Part shown: piece by piece, positions 8,579 to 17,800 of the stretch
Position numbering within the stretch: position 1 is the first letter of the stretch
How the letters are laid out: the number at the start of each line of letters is the position of its first letter
Assembly (NCBI GenBank): GCA_016839815.1
Contig: JAEOTM010000037.1
Span: 1-38,167 of the forward strand
Reading direction: 5' to 3'
Length of the DNA stretch: 38,167 nucleotides
Source of the DNA: Candidatus Hodarchaeota archaeon
Lineage (GTDB): Archaea; Asgardarchaeota; Heimdallarchaeia; Hodarchaeales; Hodarchaeaceae
Position numbers and translations under genes: made by a program
Notes under the pieces: generated by a model
Databases searched by the model: none
Seen by the model: only the letters and a program-made list of their open reading frames with translations
Told to the model about the DNA's origin: nothing

Positions 8579-9049
8579 TCAAAAGAATTGATCATAAGCG
8601 CCTGAATTGATCTCGTCAATGATTCTTTTGGGTTCCGAATCATCAACAGTCAATCCAATGGAAACACAAGTTCCCACTACTTCTTTCACAGCAGCACGCA
8701 AACTTACAGCGAGCATTGCATTTTGTTTCATTTTAGCTACTTTTATGCATTGCTCGAAGTTAATATTACCAACTTTTTCAGAGTTAGGAGTGCCACTTCC
8801 TTTCTCTACTCCAGCTTCACTTAAGAGTAAGGAGGATGTTGGGGGGACTCCGACAGTAATAGTGAATTTTCGATTATCGTCTACTTCAACAACTATTGGG
8901 ACTTTCATACCTTTAAAATCTTGGGTTTGCTTGTTGATTTCGTCAATAACTGCTTTGATATTTACACCAAGGGGCCCCAGAGCGGGACCAAGAGGTGGCC
9001 CAGGGGTGGCTTGCCCTGCATCAACTAATGCTTCAATTGTTTTCGCCAT
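8579..9049 (-). CDS. rpl11: Ribosomal protein L11
   Basis: Binds the GTPase-associated centre of 23S rRNA at the stalk base. Starts MAKTIEALVDAGQA, then the Gly/Pro motif PGPPLGPALGPLGVN of the N-terminal domain, and ends with the rRNA-binding helical domain (VGTCVSIGLTVD). 156 residues. The open frame reaches back to 9199, but the extra 50 residues have no L11 homology and include the promoter, so the ATG at 9049 is taken. A GTG three codons upstream is also possible. Confidence 0.95.
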   Translation of the reverse strand: MAKTIEALVDAGQATPGPPLGPALGPLGVNIKAVIDEINKQTQDFKGMKVPIVVEVDDNRKFTITVGVPPTSSLLLSEAGVEKGSGTPNSEKVGNINFEQCIKVAKMKQNAMLAVSLRAAVKEVVGTCVSIGLTVDDSEPKRIIDEINSGAYDQFF

Positions 9050-9111
9050 TTTGTTCACAAGTTTGAATTTAATCGAAAAAAAGCCTAAACCTTTGGAATC
9101 GGTTGATATGC

Positions 9112-9124
9112 TTGTTATATAAAG
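9112..9124 (-). promoter_or_regulatory. Probable TATA box for L11-truD
   Basis: On the minus strand TTTATATAAC lies about 65-75 bp before the L11 ATG, with a purine/pyrimidine BRE-like CTCC just upstream. It implies a leader of about 40 nt. Confidence 0.4.
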
Positions 9125-9321
9125 GAGATTTAGTTGACAAATTAAGATTTGTTGTATATTCAATCTTACATCTAAAATATTTAACTTGCCTCTTATCAAT
9201 TAAAAGGAAAAGAATCCTACAAAGAGAAATTTGATAATTAAAGAACTCGCTAATATTGGTATAGATGCCCGTGTTTCTCATTTAGGGGAGAGGGAGAAAG
9301 ACCTCAAAACACACAAAAAAT

Positions 9322-9352
9322 AAGTCTAAAAAACCTAGAAGTAGTCTAAAAA
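9322..9352. repeat. Direct repeat AGTCTAAAAAA upstream of L1
   Basis: Two copies of AGTCTAAAAAA lie about 21 bp apart, roughly two helical turns, just before the AT-rich core (AAATTAAATAAAAC) and the L1 start at 9394. The spacing would suit a regulator bound on one DNA face. Could also be chance in AT-rich sequence. Confidence 0.35.
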
Positions 9353-9393
9353 ATTAAATAAAACCCATTAAATGAATAAGAAGGGATTTTATT

Positions 9394-10053
9394 ATGTCTT
9401 ATGCACCAAATCAATTGGAAGAAGCAATATCCAAAGCCAAGAGTTTAAGTGAGGAAAGAAAACAACGGAAATTTACTGAAACCGTTGAAATTTCCATAGG
9501 CTTACGTGATATTGACTTAAAAAATCCTACGAACCGAATCAATATTGAAACCTTGGTTCCTAACGATTTGGGAGGCGACATTCGTGTTGCCGTCTTTGCT
9601 GAGGGAGACCTCGCAACAAAATCTAAAGAATCAGGATTACAAACCTTAGGTCGAAAGGAAATCGAGCAACTGTCAAAAGAACCAAAACAGGCGAAAAAAT
9701 TCGCTAATCAGTATGCATTCTTTCTTGCAGAACCACCCCTCATGGGAGTTGTAGCAAGGTTTTTAGGAAAAATCCTTGGACCAAGAGGTAAAATGCCAAA
9801 ACCAATACCACCAAAAGTTGATATCGAAAAGTATGTAGAACGATACGGTAGAACAGTTCAGTTAAGACTTAAATCTACCCCAGTTATTAACACAAAAATA
9901 GGGAAAGCAAATTTGGATAACAAAGTGCTATCTGAAAATGCCAATGCAATTCTACAAACGCTTACAGGTAAATTACCAAAAGGATCAACGCAGATTAAAT
10001 CAGTAACCATTAAAACAACAATGGGTCCTTCTGCAAAAGTGGATAAGAGTTAA
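9394..10053 (+). CDS. rpl1: Ribosomal protein L1
   Basis: Forms the mobile L1 stalk. The diagnostic segment PPLMGVVARFLGKILGPRGKMPKP is present as MGVVARFLGKILGPRGKMPK around residues 115-135. N-terminal FTETVEISIGLRDIDLKNP and C-terminal KGSTQIKSVTIKTTMGPS complete the two-domain protein of 219 residues. The ATG at 9394 has AAGGGA about 8 bp upstream. It opens the plus-strand run of ribosomal genes and is separated here from L10. Confidence 0.95.
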   Translation: MSYAPNQLEEAISKAKSLSEERKQRKFTETVEISIGLRDIDLKNPTNRINIETLVPNDLGGDIRVAVFAEGDLATKSKESGLQTLGRKEIEQLSKEPKQAKKFANQYAFFLAEPPLMGVVARFLGKILGPRGKMPKPIPPKVDIEKYVERYGRTVQLRLKSTPVINTKIGKANLDNKVLSENANAILQTLTGKLPKGSTQIKSVTIKTTMGPSAKVDKS

Positions 10054-10062
10054 GGAGTAAGA

Positions 10063-10221
10063 ATGATGGCACGAAATAAACCATTCCCTAAGAAAATTCG
10101 ATTAGGAAAAAAAGGGAAGGAAAATCAGACTGTTCCAACGTGGGTTATAATGAAGACCTCACGACGTGTAACAAATCACCCTAAGAAGAGACGGTGGCGT
10201 AGTACAAAGATCAAACCATAA
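10063..10221 (+). CDS. rpl39e: Ribosomal protein L39e
   Basis: Tiny basic protein of 52 residues: [11 protein letters not shown] at the start and the L39e signature [16 protein letters not shown] followed by [18 protein letters not shown] at 10052-10057 is positioned for either the ATG at 10063 or, better, the ATG at 10066 (51 residues). It lines the ribosomal exit tunnel. It sits between L1 and L31e with 9-11 bp gaps, so it is one operon. Confidence 0.93.
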   Translation: MMARNKPFPKKIRLGKKGKENQTVPTWVIMKTSRRVTNHPKKRRWRSTKIKP

Positions 10222-10232
10222 GGTGAAATGAA

Positions 10233-10514
10233 ATGAGCGAAACACCAGAAGATTCTATTATCGAAGAAAGGATATACACCGTACCTTTTAGTAAGGTGGT
10301 TTATGGACGAAAAATTCCACGAAAAAAGAGGACTCCAAGAGCAATGCGTCATTTAAAAGCATTTATTCAGCGTCATCTAAGAAGTGATAATATTATCATT
10401 ACTGCAGAAGTCAATGAATTAATGTGGACAAGAGGCATTCAACATCCACCGCGGAGAATACGTATCCGTGTTGTAAAAACAGAGGACGACGTTGTTACAG
10501 TCTTCCTTGCTTGA
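10233..10514 (+). CDS. rpl31e: Ribosomal protein L31e
   Basis: 93 residues, normal length. Signature features are IYTVPFSKVVYGRKIPRKKRTPRAM, with the basic helix AMRHLKAFIQRHL, then VNELMWTRGIQ and PRRIRIRVVK. It contacts the outer rim of the exit tunnel. AGGTGA just upstream is the ribosome binding site, 12 bp after the L39e stop. Confidence 0.95.
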   Translation: MSETPEDSIIEERIYTVPFSKVVYGRKIPRKKRTPRAMRHLKAFIQRHLRSDNIIITAEVNELMWTRGIQHPPRRIRIRVVKTEDDVVTVFLA

Positions 10515-10577
10515 AATATCAACTATCCTTCATCAAAACGACTCGATTACCTATCTTAGTTAGGAGATGTCTAGGTA

Positions 10578-11231
10578 TTGGAAATTGAATTTGCAGATCT
10601 ACTTGGCAATATCCATATCGGAGTTTCAATTCTATGTACAGAAAATCATGCTTTGATTCCTGTTGAAACACCAGAGGTACTTGTGAAACTTATCGAATCT
10701 ACTATGAAAGTGACAATTATTCGACTTGCTGAAAGGATCATAGGCTCATTAGTTCTTGGAAACTCTAACGGATTTATACTTTCAAATGTAATTGCCAAAG
10801 AAGTTGTTGAACAGATTCAATCAACAGGCTTACCTGTTTACCAAGCACCTGAATTCTTTGCTTTTGGGAATGTAGTGCTAGCCAATGATTATGGAGGAAT
10901 AATCTCACCAATTGTCCCCTCTAAAATCCGACACGATATCGAAAAAATACTGAAAGTCCCACTGAAAATAAAAACCATCGCAAATTCAGATTTAGTAGGA
11001 AGTCTGGCATACATCACGAACTATGGAGGTTTAATCACCCCATTAGCAGATGAAACTGAAGTAAAGGAATTGAAAAGTCTTTTAAACCTTCAGGAGATCG
11101 GAGTAGGAAGTGTTAACAAAGGATCAGAATTTATTTCCTCAGGAATCGTTGGAAACTCCAAAGGTTTACTAATTGGAAGAGAAACGACAGGTATTGAAAT
11201 AATGGAGATTACACGATGTTTCTCATCTTAA
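10578..11231 (+). CDS. eif6: Translation initiation factor aIF6 (ribosome anti-association factor)
   Basis: Binds the 50S subunit and blocks premature joining. Seen: five repeated units of the pentein fold, e.g. LLGNIHIGVSILCTEN, then GNSNGFILSN, GNVVLANDYGGIISP, TNYGGLITPLAD and GNSKGLLIGRET. 217 residues. The start is TTG at 10578; no ATG fits, because an in-frame TAG lies at 10572. AGGAG at 10562-10566 gives acceptable spacing. It continues the L1-L39e-L31e run, the usual archaeal order. Confidence 0.92.
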   Translation: MEIEFADLLGNIHIGVSILCTENHALIPVETPEVLVKLIESTMKVTIIRLAERIIGSLVLGNSNGFILSNVIAKEVVEQIQSTGLPVYQAPEFFAFGNVVLANDYGGIISPIVPSKIRHDIEKILKVPLKIKTIANSDLVGSLAYITNYGGLITPLADETEVKELKSLLNLQEIGVGSVNKGSEFISSGIVGNSKGLLIGRETTGIEIMEITRCFSS

Positions 11232-11306
11232 TTTCAAACAAGAAAAACAAAATTTAATATAAAAATCAAAAAATAACTAAAATCTATGAAGTAGAGGTGT
11301 AAAAAT

Positions 11307-11573
11307 ATGTCAAATGAAAAAACTGTGAAGATTTTTCGCATTTCTGGATATTTTAAACAAAAAAGGGAAACTTCCCCATTTTCTAAGGAATATTTAGCAA
11401 TAACAGAAAAGAACGCAAAGGATAAACTATTTTCTCAATTTGGGAGTAAAAATCGTCTGAAAAGAAACCAGATAAATATTCAATCTGTATTGGAAATTTC
11501 TAAGGATGATGTTACAGATCCCTTAATTGAGAAAATCCTCAATAATGAGTTCTCCATCCCAATGGATGATTGA
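11307..11573 (+). CDS. rpl18a: Ribosomal protein L18a (LX)
   Basis: 88-residue archaeal LX: KIFRISGYFKQKRE at the N-terminus, KEYLAITEKNAKDKLFSQFGSKN in the middle, and a basic NRLKRNQINIQSV strand. The location between aIF6 and prefoldin alpha is the common archaeal arrangement and supports the assignment. The ATG at 11307 is preceded by AGAGGTG. It ends 2 bp before the prefoldin ATG. Confidence 0.9.
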   Translation: MSNEKTVKIFRISGYFKQKRETSPFSKEYLAITEKNAKDKLFSQFGSKNRLKRNQINIQSVLEISKDDVTDPLIEKILNNEFSIPMDD

Positions 11574-11575
11574 AA

Positions 11576-12022
11576 ATGGCTACCCCTAATCTGCCTCCTG
11601 AGATTCTGAAACGAGTCCAAGTTCTTCAAACCGAAATAGAACAACTCCAAATTAGTTTAAATGCCATAGAACAACAAATGTCGTTAATGAATAGAGCAAT
11701 GAATTCAATCGATGGATCTAATTTTATTCAAGAAGAACTTAAAGAAAAGAAAAGTGGAGATGAAATTTTAGTTCCAATCGGCGGGTCGAATTTTGTTCTA
11801 TGTTCAGTTAAAGACCCCAACAATGTTTATATTTCTCTTGGCTCAGGAATTAGCAAGCAATCTACATTAGAGGAAGCAGTTAATAGAAATAAAGAACAAT
11901 TGAGCACTTTAAATTCCAACCAAAAACAATTGAGAGAGCAATATAACCAGTTTTCACGAATGATGAATACAAGAAGAAGTGAATTGGTGAAAATTGCCCA
12001 AGAATATCAAATCATTGGATAA
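11576..12022 (+). CDS. pfdA: Prefoldin alpha subunit
   Basis: Chaperone subunit that hands unfolded chains to the thermosome. 148 residues: two long coiled-coil helices (about 8-50 and 105-145) joined by a beta region with GDEILVPIGGSNFVLCSVKDP and VYISLGSG, exactly the prefoldin alpha layout. The ATG at 11576 is used; the TTG two codons earlier overlaps the L18a stop. Translation is probably coupled to L18a. Confidence 0.92.
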   Translation: MATPNLPPEILKRVQVLQTEIEQLQISLNAIEQQMSLMNRAMNSIDGSNFIQEELKEKKSGDEILVPIGGSNFVLCSVKDPNNVYISLGSGISKQSTLEEAVNRNKEQLSTLNSNQKQLREQYNQFSRMMNTRRSELVKIAQEYQIIG

Positions 12023-12080
12023 AAAGGATTATCCAGTGATTTTTTCTGAGAAGAAAATCTAACACTAGGGTGATGTAAGT

Positions 12081-13004
12081 ATGTCTTCGCTTAGGAAAGG
12101 GGTGGGATCACTAAAAAAGAAACTCTCGACATTTGAAATTACGGAAAAGAATATCCAGAGAGCAATTAGAGATTTTAAGCGTCTTTTAATTACTAATGAT
12201 GTGGCAATTGAAGTTGCTGAGGCCATTACCGCAGAATTAATACAAGAGATGAAAGGAAAAAGGACACGAAGGTTCAGTGATCTTTCAAAATTACTTTTAG
12301 AACACGCAGAACCAACTCTTGTCAGGATCATTTCCCCTTCTAAAACAATCGACCTAATAGAGGAGATAGTTGAAACACGAAAGATAACAAAAGAATCTTT
12401 GACAAAAGAACCAGTAGTTATCTTATTTCTTGGAATAAACGGTACTGGTAAAACAACAACCATTGCCAAACTAGCTTACTTATTGAAAAAGAAAAAAATG
12501 CGTGTTATTTTAGCTGCAAGTGATACATTTAGGTCAGGCGCTCAAGAACAATTAAAAATACACGCTGATAAAGTAGGTGTAAAAATAATTTCTGGAGATT
12601 ATGGAAGTGACTCAGCTGCTGTTGCTTATGATGCTATAGCACACGCAAAATCAAAGTATGCAGATGTGGTCATAATTGATACCTCAGGAAGGATGGCTAT
12701 AAACAAAGATTTAATGCAGGAAATGAAAAAAATAAAGCGAGTTGCCAATCCTGATTATACAATACTAGTGGTGGATGCCCTTGCTGGGAATGATGCCACC
12801 AAACAAGCTGCAGAATTCCATGCATCTATAATTTTAGACGGAGTTATATTATCAAAAATGGATGCTGATGCAAGAGGAGGAGCTCTCATCTCAGTAACCC
12901 ACGCTACAAATGGTGTACCCATCTTATATATTGGAACGGGTCAGAAATACTCAGATTTAGAGAGATTTGATCCAGGGACTTATATCCAAAATATCTTGAA
13001 ATGA
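12081..13004 (+). CDS. ftsY: Signal recognition particle receptor FtsY
   Basis: SRP GTPase that docks ribosome-nascent chains at the translocon. An N-terminal helical N domain (about 1-100) is followed by the G domain: GINGTGKTTTIAKLA (P-loop), DTFRSGAQEQL, DTSGRM, LSKMDADARGGA and GTGQKYSDLERFDP. The last marks FtsY rather than SRP54, and there is no M domain. No acidic A domain precedes the N domain, normal for archaea. The ATG at 12081 has GGTGA 7 bp upstream. It is the last gene of the L1 run and convergent with L10, 22 bp away. Confidence 0.95.
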   Translation: MSSLRKGVGSLKKKLSTFEITEKNIQRAIRDFKRLLITNDVAIEVAEAITAELIQEMKGKRTRRFSDLSKLLLEHAEPTLVRIISPSKTIDLIEEIVETRKITKESLTKEPVVILFLGINGTGKTTTIAKLAYLLKKKKMRVILAASDTFRSGAQEQLKIHADKVGVKIISGDYGSDSAAVAYDAIAHAKSKYADVVIIDTSGRMAINKDLMQEMKKIKRVANPDYTILVVDALAGNDATKQAAEFHASIILDGVILSKMDADARGGALISVTHATNGVPILYIGTGQKYSDLERFDPGTYIQNILK

Positions 13005-13026
13005 GGAATCAGGAGAAAAATGTGTT

Positions 13027-13941
13027 TTAGTAATCTTTAAATTCTATTTTGGATTCTGAAACTTTTTCTTTTAATGTGCTTGCTTGAGCTTTCGTTTTTG
13101 CCAGTAAAAGATTGACGTTTTCTGGAAGGATATAATTGGCTTCAACTGATAAACCATAAGCCTGTCGTACTGCATTCCCTAGAAGGACGGGGATAGATTC
13201 TTTAGAATAATAGTTCACCCTCGGATCAACTGCAATTGCTAGAGCACTCATAAAAGCCTGTTGCAGATCAGAAATGATTTGTTCCTCATTTACATCGAGT
13301 ATACTGCCATCAATGACTTCATCACCTTCAAGAATATGGCTTATTCGTAAGTTTACGCTGAATGGTTGTATACCGAGTCTTGTGAGGACAGCAGCGTGAA
13401 TTTCACTTACAGTGTCACCGATAGAAAGAACTTTAGCAGTTTTTGTGATCCGAATCTTACCTTTTTCAATTCTTGTCTGTAATCCTATTGATCCAAGTTC
13501 ACTGATAATTGGTCCTGGATCAAGATTAGTAATTCCTTCGGGGATAAATACCTCTACAGGAGAGATCTGACCGGCTTTTGCAGGAGCAGGAACAGTATTT
13601 TTACTTAGAAAGCGTTGAAGTTTAAATGGATTCTCGTTTGTAAAGATTAATGCACATGAGCCTGTAATATGACTGAGGAATTTTTCTACAGTCTTCTTGC
13701 TAGTTTTTTCTTGGAATTTTTCTAGCGCAATTGTTTTCAAGGTATTTTTAGCTACTTTAAGGGTAGCATTTACCTCTCCTGATCTTAAAGACGTTCTTAT
13801 ACCTTGAATTGCATTAGAACTTATTCCACTTAAATCAGCAATACCAATAACCGAATTCTCTTCTGCTAATTTTACCATAGTCTCAATTTGGGCTTCTTTT
13901 CTAGTTAACCCGCTTTTTGTTTTTGTCATTGAGATAGCCAT
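13027..13941 (-). CDS. rpl10: Ribosomal protein L10 (P0), lacking the acidic C-terminal tail
   Basis: Stalk base protein. The N-terminal rRNA-binding domain includes VIGIADLSGISSNAIQGIR and KNTLKTIALEKF; the archaeal/eukaryotic insertion domain includes PAPAKAGQISPVEVFIPEG; C-terminal helices that bind L12/P1 dimers are present (SIPVLLGNAVRQAYG onward). The protein ends SESKIEFKDY, without the acidic MGFG-type tail that archaeal P0 normally shares with L12. 304 residues from the ATG at 13941; GTG at 13953 and ATG at 13929 are alternatives. A TATA-like TAAATTAAT at about 13970 suggests a leaderless transcript. L12, usually next, is absent from this window. Confidence 0.93.
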   Translation of the reverse strand: MAISMTKTKSGLTRKEAQIETMVKLAEENSVIGIADLSGISSNAIQGIRTSLRSGEVNATLKVAKNTLKTIALEKFQEKTSKKTVEKFLSHITGSCALIFTNENPFKLQRFLSKNTVPAPAKAGQISPVEVFIPEGITNLDPGPIISELGSIGLQTRIEKGKIRITKTAKVLSIGDTVSEIHAAVLTRLGIQPFSVNLRISHILEGDEVIDGSILDVNEEQIISDLQQAFMSALAIAVDPRVNYYSKESIPVLLGNAVRQAYGLSVEANYILPENVNLLLAKTKAQASTLKEKVSESKIEFKDY

Positions 13942-14069
13942 TATATTCAACACGCTGTTATTAATTTAGCAGTCAGAACTCGAAGTACCGAGACTCCTGC
14001 AGAATATCTTCTTTGTGTAGGCTTTCTTTTTTCAGGATTAATAAGTTAGGCTCTAGTAGTTAGACTTAC

Positions 14070-14543
14070 TTACAGCTCAACTTCAGTCTCGTCTTCTTCT
14101 TCACTTGGTTGGATCAATTTTACAGAATCAGCGTGAAGAACTATTGGTATTGTAACACTACTGGTCAATAAATCAACAGTTATCTCTTCACGAGCTTGAT
14201 AAATAGACGAAATTCTTGCTTGACTTCCTTTGAAGGGTCCTTCTGTGATTTCAACAATATCTCCAGGCTTTAATCCTTCTATTACTGGAGTAGGAACCAA
14301 TTGGTTTTCTAATTCAGAAATTGGTACACGTCCTAACTGTTTACTCACATAATGTGCATTTTCTACAGCTTTTAAAATGTCTTGAATATTACCCTCTATG
14401 AACAGATACCCTTGAATTTCAGTAACGAGAACTGTATTAATATCAAAACGATGAACATCAGCATATTGGGCTATTGATTCTGCGGCATTGAACTCCTGTC
14501 CCTTCTTCACCTTATAACAATATATACCATACTTTTCTAGCAT
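14070..14543 (-). CDS. spt5: Transcription elongation factor Spt5 (NusG-like)
   Basis: Binds the RNA polymerase clamp with Spt4 and aids processivity. NGN domain: GIYCYKVKKGQEFNAAESIA, TEIQGYLFIEG and ENAHYVSKQLG. KOW domain: LKPGDIVEITEGPFKGSQARI. An acidic tail (PSEEEDETEVEL) closes the protein. The ATG at 14543 (157 residues) matches family N-termini; the frame is open to a TTG at 14585, which would add 14 residues and is not excluded. SecE lies immediately upstream on the same strand. Confidence 0.93.
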   Translation of the reverse strand: MLEKYGIYCYKVKKGQEFNAAESIAQYADVHRFDINTVLVTEIQGYLFIEGNIQDILKAVENAHYVSKQLGRVPISELENQLVPTPVIEGLKPGDIVEITEGPFKGSQARISSIYQAREEITVDLLTSSVTIPIVLHADSVKLIQPSEEEDETEVEL

Positions 14544-14591
14544 TTTAACCACAATATCTTCGATTATGATGAGTTCAAAAACCAATATTAC

Positions 14592-14792
14592 CTATAAGTC
14601 TCGACCAAGTAATACGAAAATTATAAAACGAATAACAAAAGCGACAAGACCTAATACTGCCATTCCTGCTACTGTAATTTTAATAACTAGCGTTACCTCT
14701 GAACGATCTGGCTTTTTAGCAAGCCTCAGTATCCGTATCGCTCGTTTGTAAAAACTGGCTGATCCCATTCGACTACTACTATCAATTCCCAT
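14592..14792 (-). CDS. secE: Preprotein translocase subunit SecE / Sec61 gamma
   Basis: 66 residues: a basic amphipathic helix (FYKRAIRILRLAKKPDRSEV, about 15-35) and one membrane span (about 40-62), the single-span archaeal/eukaryotic form. The ATG at 14792 is chosen because AAGGTGA lies 6 bp upstream; a GTG three codons before overlaps this site. It follows rpoB by 14 bp and precedes spt5, so all are likely co-transcribed. Confidence 0.92.
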   Translation of the reverse strand: MGIDSSSRMGSASFYKRAIRILRLAKKPDRSEVTLVIKITVAGMAVLGLVAFVIRFIIFVLLGRDL

Positions 14793-14806
14793 AATTATCA
14801 CCTTGA

Positions 14807-17800
14807 TTAATATGTACTATCTGCTAAAACAATCTGAGGCTTTATTGTAAGAGCCATTAATTCCTGTAACAATAATTTGAACGCATAAGAGATTGCGATT
14901 TTATAAATTCCAGTATCTACAGTTCCACAGATACTGCAATAAGTTTGATCTTTCTTTCGATCCCAAGTAGCAATAACACCACAACTCTCGCAAATGAAGA
15001 TCTCTGTTTTATCAGATTCCTCTAGCAACCGTTCTTTCAATAATAATGCTGCACCATGACCAATTAAGCAATCACGTTCCATTTCACCAAATCTAAGCCC
15101 TCCTTCACGAGCACGGCCTTCTGTTGGTTGACGAGTTAAAATTTGGATTGGTCCTCGCGCTCGTGCATGAATCTTATCTGCGACAAGATGGTGAAGTTTT
15201 TGATAGTATGTAGGGCCAATGAAAATTCTAGCGGGGAGTTTCTGACCTGTCATTCCATCATACATCACAGATTCAGCATATGGATGAAAACCTAAGTTTC
15301 TCAATTTATCTGCAATATCTTCAGGATCAGGAGATTCGAACAAAGTAGCATCGATTTGTTTACCTTCATAACAAGCGACAATAGCACTCATACATTCAAT
15401 AATTTGACCAACAGTCATTCGACTTGGAATAGCATGTGGATTAATAATTAGATCAGGGACAATACCCTCTTCAGTAAAAGGCATGTCACTTTGGGGTACA
15501 ACATTTCCGATTATACCCTTTTGACCATGTCGTGATGCGAATTTATCACCTAATTCAGGTACCCTTTGATCACGCACCTTAATTTTAACTAAAGTACTTC
15601 CTTCAGAGGTTTCGGTCAAGATGACAGCATCTACTATACCCTTTTCTCCATGACGAATAGCAAGACTTGTCTCTCTTCGTTGGGGAGTTGCAGACTCAAA
15701 CGAATCAAGTTCGATATATTCCTCTAGGAATCGGGGGCGAGAAGTACGTCCAACGAGAATATCTCCACCTCCTACCTCAATCTCAGGTTCGATAATTCCA
15801 TCTACCTCACTTAAATGGCGGTACACCTCTTTAGCGCGATAACCTCGGACTCCTTTTTGAGGAATTTCAAACCTATCTTCTTGTCCACCTAAATATTTCT
15901 TCTCTTCACCAACATAAGATCTAAAGAAATGGCTACGAGCTAATCCTCTTTGAACACTTGCACGATTTAATATAATAGCATCTTCTATATTGTAACCTTG
16001 AAAACTCAGAATTGCTACAATGAAGTTCTGTCCTGCGGGACGATCGTTGAACCCAATAACTTCCATTGGTTTACTACCAACCAGAGGAATTTGAGGGGCC
16101 TGTAGAATATGAGCACGTCGATCTGTACGAAAATAGAAATTAGAAGCATAAAGTCCAAGAGCTTGTTTTGTCATTCCAGCCTCATAGGTATTACGAGGGG
16201 ATTGATTGTGTTCGGCATAGGGAATAATCGAAGCACATATACCCAGAATTGCGGAAGGAGAAATTTCAACGTGTGTATGATTAGATTCAATTTCATCTAG
16301 GGTCATTGAAATAAAAGAATTTTCCTCCTCCTCTGCATCAAGAAATTCAATTACTCCTTCTTTCAACAAATCTGAAAACTTAATATCACCCTTCCTTAAT
16401 TTTTCAATATGGCCCATTTTTAACCTCGGAACAGCTGGTTGACCAGAAGTATCCGAAGGATCGAGAATGATTAGTGGCCTACGAACACGTCCTTCATCTG
16501 TATTAATTGAAATAATATGATTTTCCTCAAAGAAAGCAAGATTAATCTCATGGTAGAGCTTATTTGTCCTTCTCGCATTTCTAATGATTGAAAATGTTTC
16601 AAATGGTTCTCTTGTTGTAGCAACAAGGTTTCCATTAAGTAAAATTTGTACACCTTGATGATCAATACTTTCACTTACAGGAACTGCTTTACAATTTTGA
16701 TAAATAAACTCCTTAACTGGTTCATCAGGGGTTCCAATCGAAATATATGCTTGCATTGCCAGATTTTTCACAAGACCACAATTAGGCCCTTCAGGGGTTT
16801 CATTTGGGCATATCTTTCCCCAATGAGTTGCATGCAAATCTCGAGCTTCAAAGTGGGCCTGACTCCGAATAAGAGGGCTAATAACTCGTCTAAGATGGCT
16901 ATAAGTAGACATATAATTTGTACGATCTAAAAGTTGTGAAACTCCCGCTTTTCCACCAACCCAATTACCTGTGGCTAGAGCATGACGAATTCTTTCCGTT
17001 ATCACATCTGCTCTCATTGCAACACGTAAATTGGGTAATTTACCCCTCCTCGCTCCCTTTTCCAGCTGATATTTAATATCACGATAGAGGGAATGGAAAG
17101 CTACACGAAAAAGACTCGTTAACATCTCACCAGCAAGTTTCAACCTTTTATTCGCATAATGATCTTTATCATCAGCTTCAATTCGTTTCAAATTGAGCTT
17201 AATTACTTTTAACGCCATTTGTGCAAGATAAAGAGCTTTTTGCTTGCGATAACTTGCATCTTTTCCAACATGAGGTAATAAATAGTTATCTAACACCTGT
17301 TTAGCTCGTAAAATTCGATATTGTCTGGTTTGCCCTACAGCAACCCGTTTACCAATGAAATCCAGGGCTTCTTCCTGATCTACAATTTCTGCTGCCTCAC
17401 GCAAGGTGGGTAACAATTCTTGAATAAGTTCAGGGTCATTACTTACTAAGTTGGCAATATCTCTATCTATAGTGATTCCCAACGCTTTGATTAAAACAGC
17501 TAGGGGTAAAGGTCTTGGAACACTAAAGAAATTGACAAGTAGACGTCCATCCTTCCTTCTTTGAACAGACACTAAAGAACGAAAACCAGCCACAGTACTA
17601 AAGACTTTGGCTACAGCAGTCGTGGAAGATCCTTTTCGTCCTTCATCAACTAAAACACGGTTTGAAACCAAGTATTCCTGAGTAACAATAACTCTCTCTG
17701 ATCCATTGATAATAAAATATCCTCCAGGATCCTCTGGATCTTCTCCTAATCGAGTTAATTCTTCAGTGGATAAGTTGTGCAATAAACAAGAGTTTGATTT

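Larger units (their letters stand above)
9050..9393. other. Divergent intergenic region between L11 and L1
   Basis: 344 bp without a gene. It holds the L11 TATA element, a purine-rich stretch (GGGGAGAGGGAGAAAG, about 9283-9298), a direct repeat near 9322-9352 and an AT-rich promoter core before L1. No RNA gene was recognised. Confidence 0.5.

Noticed and set aside
9050..9199. 50-residue N-terminal extension of L11
   Set aside because: No L11 homology, and it covers the TATA element; L11 begins MAKTIEAL.
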